Shown: in pieces, positions 21,481-32,217 of the stretch
How the letters are laid out: each line of letters opens with the position of its first letter
How positions within the stretch are numbered: position 1 is the stretch's first letter
DNA from: Macrocystis pyrifera
Taxonomy: Eukaryota; Sar; Phaeophyceae; Laminariales; Laminariaceae
Assembly (NCBI GenBank): GCA_031763025.1
Contig: JASSKH010000003.1
Location: 7,864,718-7,928,717, forward strand
Direction: 5' to 3'
DNA: 64,000 bases
Position numbers and translations under genes: made by a program
The notes under the pieces: generated by a model
What the model saw: only the letters and a program-made list of their open reading frames with translations
The model's database searches: none
Told to the model about the DNA's origin: nothing

Positions 21481-22617
21481 CATGCTTCTTAACCTCGGAG
21501 TTTTTTTAGCAGGTATGTGTCATACCGATACCAGGTTCTCAGCGGTTTTCAAAAAGCACAAGCGGTTTGCGTTTTTTTTCGCGGCGGCGATTTTTTTTGC
21601 TGGCCCCTGGTGCAAAATGTCTCCAAATACATTGGAAACCTGTAGGCTTTTTGGAGTTATAAAAAAAGGTTCTTCGTAGCGTTTATTTTGGACTGCCTGC
21701 CATCACGCCATCACTACAAGCAGTGCGTGTTTGAATTGAAGCGATTCAATACATTCGGGCAGTGGTGGGTGATATAGCAGGAGGCACGCGGGGGTGAAAG
21801 TTGAGCGGTCTGCTCAACAGGGGGTCGTAGCGATCCATCCCCTGGCTTACCGACTCGAAAGTGTTTCGGCAGCGGTTCTTGCGAGCGGTCTCCACATTTG
21901 GCGGTTTTGCTGTATTCCGCGTGGTCCTCACTTTAAATTGTGGCAACACACATCCCTGCTGTAGTGTGCAGAGTAGCGCCGGTTGCCGCTATAGTGCCGC
22001 TATTGTTGGCTGGGCGCATCAAGCAGAAGTGCCCCCGGGAGGCGTCGTTAACTAAAGTGCCCCCGGGGGCACTTTTATCATCTCCCATACAAATAATTAC
22101 CGGCACTGCTGTGCGAGCGATCTTTTGAGCCCAGACCTACAATACCAGCCAGGTACGTTACATCAACAGACACCAGACGGGTCTGCACGCGGTGCAAGCC
22201 TGCAGCAGTCTTGGACGGCACCTATGGCGTGTGGTACATAGTCCACTCCCTGTGTACGTTGCATGCCCCCCGTGTACAGCAGTGCTAGTTATCTCGTACC
22301 TCTCCTCTTGATTTCGGGTTCGAAATCATCTCTGTCAGCGAGTGCTTTGACCTCGACCAGGTACCTCCAATTGTCGGGTAGGCTCGCTGTAAGGCCGATG
22401 GCGTCCGATCAAGCCGATTGTTTTGCTCGCACGATGGGGTGTGTATGTACAGTCTACGCTCTCGGTGGGGTGTCGCGCTGCCTCGCGCCCTCTCTCTCTC
22501 GTGCGCTCGCGGGTACTAACTGTGTTGACCTCGAGTGCATAGGCTGCTGTAAAACCCCGATTATTAGACCATAGAGTGTGGGAAATTATTCCTGGGTTCC
22601 AGGAACTGAAGTGTTTA
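21481..22617. other. Unassigned sequence with a 22-bp perfect palindrome
   Basis: No gene recognised. AAAGTGCCCCC followed by its exact complement forms a 22-bp palindrome at 22054-22075; a partial copy of the left half lies at 22027-22040. A GCCGGTTGCCGCTATAGTGC motif at 21977 also occurs near 3650 and 28300. Confidence 0.5.
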
Positions 22618-23019
22618 GGCCGAATATACGCGTTTTACTCGGCGGGGCAGTGAAAAACACCGGTAGGCTCCTCAGGGTGCTCCCCGGAATTTTCCGAGAG
22701 CTTTCAGGAACAGTTTCCCGTTTCTCCAGAGTCCTAGTTTGATTTTTGGAGCAGCCAATCTGTTTTCTCTGGGGCGTCAAAAATCAAAATTAAAATTAAA
22801 AAAAAAAAAAGCTTGTCAGAACTGGGGCCAGAAATAATCGATCTCTGAAGATTTTTGGTGAAAAATCACTATGTTTTCAGAACTGGCAATAAGGAAAAAT
22901 TACGACTCTGGAGAACCGGAAAACCGCTCAAGAAAGCTCTTGGAAAACAAAGGTGAGCGTCCTGAGGAGTCCACCGGTGTCTTGGACAGTCCCACCGAGT
23001 AAAGCGCGGGTTTTTCGGC
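22618..23019. mobile_element. Foldback transposon of about 400 bp with long inverted repeats
   Basis: About 150 bp at the left (GGCCGAATATACGCG, TTTTACTCGGCGGG, ACACCGGTAGGCTCCTCAGG) is inverted at the right (CCTGAGGAGTCCACCGGTGT, CCGAGTAAAGCGCGGG, TTCGGC). The middle is AT-rich. No coding capacity; no clear target duplication. Confidence 0.75.
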
Positions 23020-23541
23020 AAAAAAAAAACATTTCTTGGAGCCCTTTAAAAAGTTCCCATACTGTTGTTTTTAAGTCAGGATTCGGATTTTGTTACCAGG
23101 CACCTGTTAATAGTTTAGTTGCCTAAAAGGTTCCGAATACGGTCGGGGCCAAGGTCGACTGCGAGAAATCGCAATGCAAGAGCTATGGTTGTTGCTGGTA
23201 TCAGACGCCATGGTGAGGAGGGTGCAAACGAGCAAACGATGTCGAACAAGACGAGGCCTCTCATCTGCCTGGCTGGCGTCGAGTAACAAAAGTACGTTGC
23301 GTCGTGTCTACTGTCTACCGTTGCCAAGCGTTGCTCAAGCACAGCAGTTTTCCAACGGGCAGTTTCTAATCGTCTAACTACATGAAGGTACGAGTATCAT
23401 TAATCTAATGTCACACTTATCTAAAGATTTGAAAAAAAAAAAAAAAACGCAGCAGCAGTGAATAGTGCCGAACCTGAGTTGCACTTACAGTGGGTACCAC
23501 GCAAGAAGGCAAGTGCTGTATGGGACAAGGCCTCGAAGCCA
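23020..23541. other. Unassigned sequence
   Basis: No supportable feature apart from an A-run at about 23432-23446. A 75-codon minus-strand frame (23115-23342) is not recognised. Confidence 0.4.
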
Positions 23542-23627
23542 TTTTAGGACCGCAGTTCCGCTTGGGGGACAAGATACTCAGAGTTTGACTGGTTTGTCCC
23601 GAAAAGGGGACTGCAGTTCTAAAAGGG
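23542..23627. mobile_element. Palindromic MITE, family B
   Basis: TTTTAGGACCGCAGTTCCG and its complement flank a short AGATACTCAGAGTTTGACT centre; the right end is AAAAGGG followed by TTAT. Confidence 0.8.
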
Positions 23628-23639
23628 TTATAAATCGAT

Positions 23640-23755
23640 TCAAAAATTAGGTAAAAATGGAATATAGACGAGGCGTATTACGCAGCTTGCAAAGTTGAGT
23701 ATCAACTATTTAATCAGTCGAACTCACAGCTGACGTATTTCAAAAATTATAAAAT
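23640..23755 (-). repeat. Dispersed repeat R5, copy 1 of 3
   Basis: The complement of blocks at 56400-56505 and 62975-63075 (ATACGTCAGCTGTGAGTTCG, TTAAATAGTTGATACTCAAC, GCGTAATACGCCTCGTCTAT). All three lie within about 300 bp of a family-B palindrome, so R5 is probably internal sequence of a larger family-B element. Confidence 0.8.
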
Positions 23756-23869
23756 CGATTCAACCAGTTTAGGACTGCAGTCTCGTTTTGGGGACAAAGA
23801 CACTTAACTTCTCAAGGCTGATTCTTATGGGAGCCGAAACCGGAAAACAGAACTGGCATGAACTTTTGT

Positions 23870-24260
23870 TTTTCGTATGGCCCAGACTCGTATATCGAGT
23901 TCCGTCTTTTCCTATCCTAAGGTGTTTTGCGTAAGTATGCCGGGGTTTCGTTTGAGTTGGGAGGTCATTAGAGGGACGAGTTGCCGCAATATTTTAGTTC
24001 GGCGGACACACAGCAGTACACCGCACCCACACATCCTGTTTGGTACCCGCCGGGTAACATGGAGCTTGCTTTCGCAGACTCGAGCTTCCTAGACTGGGTT
24101 GGCTTCCTTCGACGAAGGGTCATGAAGCTTGGCAGTCTGCTGCAGCATCAAGGAGCAGTTCGTTGGCATTGCAGAAAGCTCAAGCACGCAACGACAACCG
24201 CCAAGAGCATGTGGTGTAGTCGGTTGTTCGCCATCACCGGAGCTTGGAGTCTCTAGGTAC
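23870..24260 (+). pseudogene. Copia-type RNase H remnant (tentative)
   Basis: The translation contains ELAFADSSFLDW and KLGSLLQHQGAVRWHCRKLK, then HATTTAKSMW. This resembles the 'FADSSFADD...-G-V-WHSRKQ--VTTSTTEAE' end of Copia RNase H. The catalytic acidic residues of the last motif are lost. It is short and frame-shifted, so the call is tentative. Confidence 0.45.
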
Positions 24261-24380
24261 CACTATATGCCGGGATACCGTGTCAGAGATACCGAGAGAG
24301 TACATACAACAGCAGCAGTAGTAGCGATGATGTGTACAAGTATTAGGCCCGCCACGTTGTGCCTCCTGTGTGAGGTTCAA

Positions 24381-24574
24381 TGTTGATAAATCCTAGGCGA
24401 AGAACGAAGATGATTCAGGTTTTTAGTACTATTCTCTCGGCAGGGTAGAGACAGAAGGAGTAACCATGTGGGTATCACGTACACCCACAGAAGCAACCAC
24501 CAAGTAACCCATAATAAGTCATTATCCCGAATAGTCATGAAACCGTCAAAACACTGAACAAGCACACTCGAACA
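24381..24574 (-). repeat. 3' LTR
   Basis: 194 bp; TG...CA termini on the minus strand (TGTTCGAGTG to TTATCAACA). Preceded on minus by a polypurine tract. Confidence 0.85.
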
Positions 24575-25456
24575 CACTCCCTGTTTCTTCAGCAAAACAG
24601 CAATGACATTTCGAGCTAACAGGACAAAACTCATCTCCACGTTCAAAAATCAACGAGCATATTTCAAGAGGAAACCTGTACCTTACAAGCAAAATCGTCT
24701 CCCTCCCGTATGAAACTATTGCAGATCTCCTTTGCAACAGCTCAATGCCGTAAAAACAAAATAATCATAGCAATAGATAAATGATAGAGCTCGCGAGGAA
24801 CCCCGTTCCCCGAGACACGTCTCCCTGTGCCTCCTACTACCGCCATAAATTCTCAGATCGTCGCGGTAACGCGAGATACCGAATATCTTTCCCTATAGAG
24901 TTTGCCCGGCGCTTACACTTCCCGAAACAATATCCGTTTGTGGTCAGAACCAAATACTACACTCCCTGGATCTGGTTCAGCTCACTAGCTCTCCTTGTTC
25001 CATGAAATACTTCATCTTCCTTCTCGTCAACCAAGTTTTTCTTCACTCACTTAAGAGTTTGAAATAGTGGTGGTAAAATAACCAATCATCATGAATAAGC
25101 ATACCCTTACCCATAAAAATTCATCTTCCAACTCGCGAACAGGATTTCAATCACCCATCAAGTTCGGAAATGCAATATTGGTGGTAGAGCAACCCATCAA
25201 GAATATGCATGCCCTCCCTTGTTCTGCAACCAATAGACAGCAGTACAAAGACAAATCTCTGCGAAACTCAATTAAATCAGTATCCACCAATACCGCTGCA
25301 TCTGCAATACACCTCCCAAGGTGCACCCACGTACTCATAATTCGCCAAACCTACCAAACTAATAAATATCAGTCCCACCAGTCACCTTCTGGTCTTGTCT
25401 ATACCACAAAGAGTATTTGATTTGAACATGAAAAATATTATTTCAAAACTCGAGGT

Positions 25457-25985
25457 ATACCGCCGAGTAGACGATACTATACATCCGTACCATTTACGAC
25501 TTTTCCCGGGATAAAAAGTATATTCCATACCATTCAGAAATCCGTAACCAGCGGTAAATGATACATATTCTATATATCATCCACCACGTACCCGACGGGA
25601 AGAACGATGACTACCACATGATTTTATCTCTAGCACGTCGCAAAGGGGTTTTATCATATACGACTTAACCGGAACGAATCCACAGCCAGTCAAAAATGAC
25701 ACATCTCCATTTGACGAACCTACTGTAGACGATACTATATCTTCTTCGTACCATTCACGACTTTCCCGGGATACAAAATATATTCATACCATTCAGATCT
25801 CCGGAACCAGTTACAAACGATACAAATCCTATATATCATCCACCACCTACCCGGAAAAGAACGATAAGTACCATATAATTTAGTATTCCCTAACACGTCG
25901 TAAACGGCAGGTATCGACTTTTCTTTATCCGGAACGAATCCAAATCCAGTCGAAAATGACATATCTCCATTTGTACGATCAGAAA
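25457..25985 (-). repeat. Two to three ~265-bp tandem repeats inside the LTR element
   Basis: 25457-25722 and 25725-25985 are tandem copies (TAGACGATACTATA, ACGACTTTYCCGGGATA, ATATATCATCCACCAC, CGGAACGAATCCA). A more diverged third copy lies near 26110-26250. One copy is open on minus (MSFSTGFGFVPDKEKS to PGKVVNGTKKI) and the other has stops. Function unknown. Confidence 0.75.
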
Positions 25986-26635
25986 CGTATTTCGACCGAC
26001 AGGTGTATCCAATCGCAAGGGAAAGCTACCCCTACGAATACCCACCAGAAATACTAGACGTAACCTCCCGCCCGCGAAGTAGCCGCATCACTAAAAGGCT
26101 CCAGCTGACGAGATACCTGTCTGTCCACTTCACGACCTTCCCGCAACATAAATACATCCTCGACGCCGACTCCCTCCAAACCTTTAAAATAAGCGATATT
26201 ATTGTATGGTATTTGTCCAGTTGCTCTCCCGGGCCTGCCCACATCGAACACGGAGCTCAACGAAGCGCAGTGGATGTCGTGTTCGGCAGCAACATTTCTA
26301 ACCAAAACGCGAAAATACGACTTTTCAACTACCAGGTGATGAGCGCGGAGGTACTCACGTATATCTTCCAGAAAAAGAAGCCCAAACGATACTTGCGTAC
26401 GTATCATCCAGTATGAACCTCATTATCGCACATTTCATGCGTGCTCGTACGTACTACGAATCAATTCACGAAATTTCTACCCTCGTCGTAAAAAGAAACA
26501 AACTGCACAATGTAGTAATAGTGGATCGAAGACCTACCACTACGAGTGCAGACGCTATCCCCTCGCCCCGCGTGTTGCTGGACCCATAAAGGGATCCAGC
26601 GGACAATCCAACCACGCCTGCCCCATCCACGACCT

Positions 26636-26750
26636 CCCGCTGCTGCTGCTGCTGCTGCTGCTCCTGACCTCCCGCTGCTGCTGCTCTTGCTGCTGCTGCT
26701 CCTGACCTCCCGCTGCTGCTGCTCTTGCTGCTGCTGCTGCTGTCGTCGTG
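26636..26750. repeat. CTG/CAG microsatellite within the LTR element
   Basis: Interrupted (CTG)n separated by CTCCTGACCTCCCG spacers. It produces poly-Ser, Gln or Ala frames on both strands. Confidence 0.85.
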
Positions 26751-26861
26751 TGCACGCGACTGCTGTGTCACGCGACTTGTTACCGATGCAGACGTGCCCT
26801 CGTTCGTTACTAGTACTGCTGCAGCAGCACCCGATTCCCCCCACGTCCGCTCCCTCGACCA

Positions 26862-26998
26862 CTACCACACCGTAGTCGAGTGCGCGTATCACATACGCGG
26901 CTTTCCTGACCATGCTATATGGGTGGCCGGGTGCACACGGCCGACCACACCGTAGTCGAGTGCGCGTATCACATACGCGGCTTTCCTGACCATGCGGG
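26862..26998. repeat. Tandem duplication of about 80 bp
   Basis: The block ACACCGTAGTCGAGTGCGCG to CTTTCCTGACCATG appears twice, nearly identical. Confidence 0.9.
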
Positions 26999-27156
26999 TG
27001 CACACGGCCTGGCGCACCGTGCGACTTCACGCGAGAATATGCAGATATGTCTCCCATCCCCACAGCTCCTAGCCCCACCATAATCTCCCTGGGTGGGGTG
27101 CGCCCGTAAAATTTCGCACGACTTGTTATCCTCCGTGCCACTCCCCACGGAGGTGC

Positions 27157-27522
27157 CTACGGTCTTTTTGCTCCCACCGCAGGGTTTTTTTCTTCTCCAT
27201 TTAGCACGCCGTCGTATCTCCGGCATACTCCAAGAGCACCGACACAGCCTCCGCTCCCTTTTCCACCGAGGTGGCCATCTTCCGCGGAAACGCGTTTACC
27301 CTCCCGGCTCCCGTCGCCAACTTCGGAATGTTCCGACGATGGCGTTGCAGCATCGCTCCCTGCTCCAACTACGGTAGATAGCGGCTTCCCTCTACCGGCC
27401 CCAATCTGCGCCATCACCTCGAGAAGCTGGGCGTGCGTTTGACGGTCCTCTCCGTCTGCAGCCCCCCGCTTCAGCCCCTCGAGCGCGAGGCCCTTCCTCA
27501 ATACCTCTACTTCGTCACCCAT
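27157..27522 (-). CDS. Gag-like N-terminal protein of the LTR retrotransposon (122 codons)
   Basis: Starts at the first ATG after the 5' LTR (about 40 bases inside). The N-terminus MGDEVEVLRKGLALEGLKRG is charged and coiled-coil-like, and a Gly/Ser-rich low-complexity region follows. Position and composition suggest a Gag N-terminus. No zinc knuckle is seen, and homology is not demonstrated. Confidence 0.4.
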   Translation of the reverse strand: MGDEVEVLRKGLALEGLKRGAADGEDRQTHAQLLEVMAQIGAGRGKPLSTVVGAGSDAATPSSEHSEVGDGSREGKRVSAEDGHLGGKGSGGCVGALGVCRRYDGVLNGEEKNPAVGAKRP

Positions 27523-27561
27523 GAGTCAAGCGTAGGTTGCCAAAGTTGACAGACTCTAGAC

Positions 27562-27755
27562 TGTTGATAAATCCCAGGCGAAGAACGAAGATTATTCAGG
27601 TTTTTAGTATTATTCTCCCGGCAGCGTAGAGACAGAATGAGTGACCATGTGGGTATCACGTACATCCACAGAAGTAACCACCAAGTAACCCATAATAAGC
27701 CAGTATCCCGAATAGTCATGAGACCGTCAAAATACTGAACAAGCACATTCGAACT
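27562..27755 (-). repeat. 5' LTR
   Basis: 194 bp, about 92% identical to the other LTR by eye. The first base on minus is A instead of T. Confidence 0.85.
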
Positions 27756-28016
27756 TTCAAAACCTCAGTTTCGGCCAGGTCTGGGACCGTACTGAACTGG
27801 TGTCTGGTTTCGCCCGGCCAGGCCATTTCTGATTGAAATACAGAAAATATTCAAGACATTAATGTTTATGTCCATCAATAAGATTCGATAAATCGGATCT
27901 GGTACGAAATTCTTCCTGGGTCTCTCTACAAACCCTGTTCTGTTTTCCGGTTTCGGCTCCCATAAGAGTCAGCCTAAGAAGTTCGTCCCCAAAACGGGAC
28001 TGCAGTCCAGAAAGGG

Positions 28017-28439
28017 TCAAGACCACATACGCCTTCAAGTGGGAGAAATTGCTTGGGCACATTACACTTTCACTACACAGTTCCCCCGAGGAGGCACGGC
28101 ATGTAGAGTGACGCCACGCATATGTGGTATGCTACAGTTGACCATGTTAGCGTGCAAAAACGATGCATACAGAGAAGTGCTGCCTCAGTAGTGCCGGTTG
28201 AGTCGTGCCGGCTGTCCTCTATGGTGCCTGTGGAATCGGTTGGCACCATAAAGATGGGATTAACTATAAATAGTGCGGCAGCGTGCGGAGCATATAAATA
28301 GTGCCGGTTGTCGCTACGAATAGTGCCGGTATTGTTGCCTGGCGCATATGATACCGGCAATATAGGCACTATTGATACATGTAAGCTCTCTGTCGAGCTA
28401 CAGTTAGTACTTGCTTTCGTACCGCTACTGCATTGTATA
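28017..28439. other. Unassigned sequence with ATAGTGCCGGTTG repeats
   Basis: Several copies of 'AGTGCCGGTTG' and its complement between 28185 and 28370, related to motifs near 3650 and 21977. No gene. Confidence 0.5.
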
Positions 28440-30399
28440 ATACCGGTCTCCTGCTAAACAATTGTCCATCTTCGATAACGTAACACTTAACGTTTCGTGT
28501 TAATGTTAGGTGTCAGCGAAAAAAAACGTAACATCACGTTACTACGTTAACTACTTTCTGGATTTTGTGATAACATAGTGTTAGTGTGTTATGATATTGA
28601 CGGGCGATCGCGCAACATTGTGCTAGAGTGTTACCTTGATCCCGTACTGACCGCAGTATATGTGTTACGGTGTTAGGGTATGCAGCCCATAGCGAGTAAC
28701 ACTATGTTAGCGTGTTAGCGGAAATCCTTGTGGCTATCGTAACACACGTTGAAGGGATAACGTACACGGTCAATTAAACGTTCACATTATGTTACCGTGT
28801 TAGCGACATCAGCCCGTAGCGAGTAACGTTATGTTAGTGTGTCAGCAGGATTCTTACTTGTTACCGTAATACCGTTCAGACGGATAACGTACACGGCCAA
28901 ATTAACGCGTACATAACACTATGTTAGTGTGTTAGTGAAATTCCTATTCCTAGGGGCTATCGTAACACACGTTAGAGGGATGACGTATAAGGTCAATACA
29001 ACGTTAACATCATGTTACCGTATCAGCCGCAGCAGCAGTCCGTACCGAGCGAAGTTCTTTGAGGGTGTTAACGGAAGTCTTGCTACCATATCATAAGTCA
29101 AATGGATAACGTATATGATCGATAAAACACTAGCATTATGTTAATGTGTTCGCTCGTATGCAATGTATGTAGTGACACAAGTCAGCAGATAACGTACACC
29201 CCCAATCTAACATCAACAATATGTTACTGCCGTGTTAACTCATACATGCGAGCATGCAGATTATGTCATAGATGGATAACGTACAGGCAGGGTTTCCAGA
29301 AAAAAAATGAGGCGTTTTTTGCCGAGATCCCTCCCAAATATCCCCTAAAAGTATGGAGGCGTTTTTTTACCGGGGATGCCATGCTATCCTGCCCCCCGGG
29401 GATATTTTGTAGGTATCCCCTACTGGGATGTCGGCGGAATTGGATAACACGGCCACGTTATGTTACTCCCAAACGCCGCTTTATCACCAACACAGGTAAC
29501 ACATGTTAGATCTCGGGAAGATCCAAAGGGAAACGTAGTAACATTACGTTATAACGACTTCGGCCCCAACGGTAACTCCGTAACATAAAGTGAGACTCGG
29601 ATTGGTTTTTATGGTAACACGGTAACGGAATGTTACCATCACATCTTTACTGACGGTAACACCGTAACATAATGTTACAGAGACTTCCGCATTTAGGCTA
29701 ACATCCTAACATAGTGTTACGTATGGGCCGGCTAAGACTGCAAAGTATCTAACGTACGTTAAGTGTTACATTATCCGACCCTAAGGCAATCAGATGGGGG
29801 GTCCAGATAACGCAGTGTTGGTAGTACTGGCCACTGCGTTATGTTACGTTACTTGTAAGTGTGTTATGTGTAACACAATGCTATGTGTTAGTAGTGCTGG
29901 CGAACATGGTAACGTTATGTTAGGGTGCTGTGCATAACACTCCTCCTCCTAAGGGTAACGCTATGTTAGTGTTAAGGTAACACTATGTTACTGTAAGGGT
30001 AACACCATGTTACTGTAAGGGTAACACCATGTTACTGTAAGGGAAACACTATGTTAGTGTAAGGTTAACACTATGTTAGTGTAAGGTTAACACTATGTTA
30101 GTGTAAGGTTAACACTATGCCAGTGTAGGGGTAACACTACTATGCTGGTGTGTTGTGTCTAACGCTGCGTCGATAGTAACATTATGTTATTGTGTTGTGT
30201 CTAACGCTGGGTCGATAGTAACATCATGTGATCGTGTTGGTAAATATGCGGATGTCGATCTGGGCATGTTAGAGTGATGGTGTACGTGTTTGGTCAACGC
30301 CTATTAATAACACTGTGTTACAGTGTTAGTTCAAAGACTGATCACGGCACAACATAATGTTACTGTACCAGAGCTGGACGAGATCGAGCAGCAACATAA
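28440..30399. repeat. Array of TAACA-NNN-TGTTA inverted-repeat sites (main block)
   Basis: The 13-bp interrupted palindrome TAACACTATGTTA and variants (TAACGTTATGTTA, TAACATAATGTTA) plus half-sites (GTAACA, TGTTAC, GTGTTAG) recur dozens of times over 2 kb at irregular spacing, with unrelated sequence between. From 29955 to 30152 they become a regular array of about nine 22-bp units (GTAACACTATGTTACTGTAAG). There is no coding frame. The array resumes at 31230 after an inserted transposon. Confidence 0.85.
29955..30152 (+). repeat. 22-bp tandem array within the TAACA/TGTTA block
   Basis: About nine head-to-tail units such as GTAACACCATGTTACTGTAA, each containing the inverted-repeat core. Confidence 0.9.
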
Positions 30400-31229
30400 G
30401 GGCCCATCTTATCGAGGACTTTTGGTTCTTTCAATTTGATTTGATTTTTTTTTTCTCCAATTTAATTTGCATCTGATTGGCCGAAGCGTGAATGACCAGG
30501 CAGGATTCGAAGCGGCAAATCAGAAAAAAACAATGTGAGTGAAAGTCTTTGGGGACTTTTTCGTGTGACTTTTTAAATTTCAATTTCGAATTTGGGAGTT
30601 GATCAGCCTTGACGTAGCATGTTCATGGTGGGTCAACACCCCCATTGGAGTCTGGGGTGATTCTTGGCCGCTTCGGTGACCACGGTCGAGGCGATAAAAC
30701 CCGAGGCTCAACGACAGGCGACCGGAGCAATAGCTGCGCCCACGGCCACAGACCATAGCGCTTTGTACCCCGGCCATGGCGCCTCAAAAGAAATCATGGC
30801 GGCCACAAGCCCATTTTCTCGGCCTGTTCGATCGGCCAATCATCACGGAAACCGAGCAAACGAGCAAAAAAACAGAGGATACGCTCGAGACCTCGATAGC
30901 TGCACCACCGTTGCTGGTCCGCACGTGGCGCTTGAGGGCTCCCTCCGCCCACCCAAGACACCCTGAGAGTAATAGCTTCCTATCCTGCGCCACCAAAAAG
31001 AAAAAAAAACTGGCGGCGGCGCGCACGCGACAACGCAAACCTTCGCTCGTCTACGCTCGTCGCTGTTTGTCGGCTGGGCATTGTGTGACGCGCTGCGTTA
31101 TTCCAGGTTGTTTCGATTTCCTTCTAGTTTGACAATGAATGCGCCGTTTCCCGATAGGATACACTTCATTGGAATTGAAATTTTTATTTCAAAATAACGA
31201 AAATTAGTGTTCCCCGATAAGATGGGCTC
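30400..31229. mobile_element. 830-bp TIR transposon with TAA duplication (PIF/Harbinger-like)
   Basis: Starts GGGCCCATCTTATCGAGG, ends CCCCGATAAGATGGGCTC, and is flanked by TAA at 30397-30399 and 31230-31232. The ends are inverted over about 18 bp. A 3-bp T/A-rich duplication with G/C-rich termini suggests PIF/Harbinger. Internal frames (for example 30776-31132, plus, 118 codons) match no transposase, so the copy is probably non-autonomous. It splits the TAACA/TGTTA array. Confidence 0.8.
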
Positions 31230-31395
31230 TAACGTTAAGGCATGTGCACGTTCGTGGGTTTCTAATTAACACTGCGTTACCGTGTTACCGTGATCGCTCG
31301 TACAGAGTGCTAACGCTATGTTAGTACGTTACCACGTTCCTGTGTTATGCCCCACAACGTAGATAAGTGTTATCCGAGTGTTACGTTATCTGAGG
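31230..31395. repeat. TAACA/TGTTA array, continuation
   Basis: Sites such as TAACACTGCGTTACCGTGTTA-like pairs and GCTAACGCTATGTTAG continue after the inserted transposon. Confidence 0.8.
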
Positions 31396-31399
31396 TGTG

Positions 31400-32217
31400 A
31401 AACAATTGACAGTATTTTGCGTTTGTCAGCCCCGCGAGCCCGGGGTTTGGGAGGAGCCGGCTTGAGGACAGCTGTCTCGCCTTTTGGACGCAACGGGCTT
31501 GAGTGTAGGTGGCTTGTGGCTTGACACTGCCAGCGGGCTCTTGGCACGGCTGTTGGTCCTTGTGCCACATCGCTGGCAAATGCGCTTTGTGTCGCTGCTT
31601 CCCAGCGGGTCTTGCACACCACATGTGCCGTCTAGGTATGCACCCACTGCAGACGTGGCACAAGCTTTGGTGGTGCGGCCCGTAAAATGTGGAGGGCTGA
31701 GCTCACAGTCTTCATCGGCTGCGCACGAGAATGTTTGCCTACCTATGGGACTCACCTGCGTGTTGCACTGCCCACAAAACACAAAAAAAAACTCCTGACA
31801 ACAAAGACACTGGAACCACGTCTGCCCCCGTTCTTTTTCCTGAGGACATTTAGTTTTTGTGCTCTAGCTCCGAACGTTCCCATTGAGCCCAAATTTGGCA
31901 GAGCAGCTAGGAGCTCCTTGACGCACTCCTGTGCGTGTATCGAAGCGACAGTACTTTCCGTGTCCTCCTTCGGGGCGGACCTCGTCGCTCAAGTTTGAAA
32001 ATGTGGTTCCAGGCGCTTGAATTTCCGGTTTCTCGTACTGTAGCCAAGTACTGTTTTTCGCTGTATAGCGAGCAAAAGGGACGCAGGAGGAGCTACTGTA
32101 TATACTACTCCGTTCTCCTCGCCCCCTCGGCAAGGCATGCTGCGAGGCATGCCCTATCAGGCTTACAGCGAGTGGGGTAGGTCTTTGTGGCGCGTGTAAG
32201 GCCGGACTCACCCTCAA
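31400..32217 (-). pseudogene. Decayed element of unknown class (paired with 46430-46720)
   Basis: Minus-strand translations share KPEIQAPGTTFSN, DEVRPEGGHGKYCRFD and LRKKNGG-like segments with the plus strand at 46430-46720. Further on there is a Cys-rich segment (FCGQCNTQVSPIGRQTFSC, KRICQRCGTRT). Two decayed copies with the same residues suggest a coding mobile element. The Cys-rich end is compatible with a transposase zinc finger, but I do not recognise the family. Confidence 0.45.

Larger units (their letters stand above)
24381..27755 (-). mobile_element. Complete non-autonomous LTR retrotransposon, 3.4 kb
   Basis: Two direct 194-bp repeats (24381-24574 and 27562-27755) begin TGTTGATAAATCC and end TCGAAC(A/T) on plus. 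The whole is flanked by a perfect TTCAA at 24376-24380 and 27756-27760. Minus-strand orientation is inferred from the purine-rich GAAGAAACAGGGAG next to the 24.5-kb LTR and an ATG 40 bases inside the 27.5-kb LTR. The LTRs differ at about 15 of 194 positions, so the insertion is old. The interior has a Gag-like frame, a CTG microsatellite and ~265-bp tandem repeats, but no RT, integrase or protease motif. A primer site starting with TGG is not directly at the LTR. Confidence 0.85.
23768..28016. mobile_element. Large family-B element: TIR-bounded region enclosing two retrotransposons
   Basis: The left arm 23768-23856 and the right arm 27936-28016 are inverted copies over about 85 bp. They begin with AGGACTGCAGTC-CGTTTTGG and extend inward through CTTATGGGAGCCGAAACCGG. 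Shorter family-B palindromes share only the outer half. The interior has a Copia RNase H relic and a complete LTR retrotransposon, presumably later insertions. No transposase is seen. Confidence 0.6.

Noticed and set aside
22054-22075. 22-bp GC palindrome as a bacterial-type terminator
   Set aside because: Eukaryotic context and no adjacent gene; only a short T run follows.
26461-27141. 226-codon minus-strand frame with Gln/Ser runs
   Set aside because: Crosses the CTG microsatellite and an 80-bp duplication inside the LTR element; no domain visible.
28440-30400. CRISPR array
   Set aside because: Sites are palindromic cores at irregular spacing in a eukaryotic context, with no constant repeat-spacer length and no cas genes.
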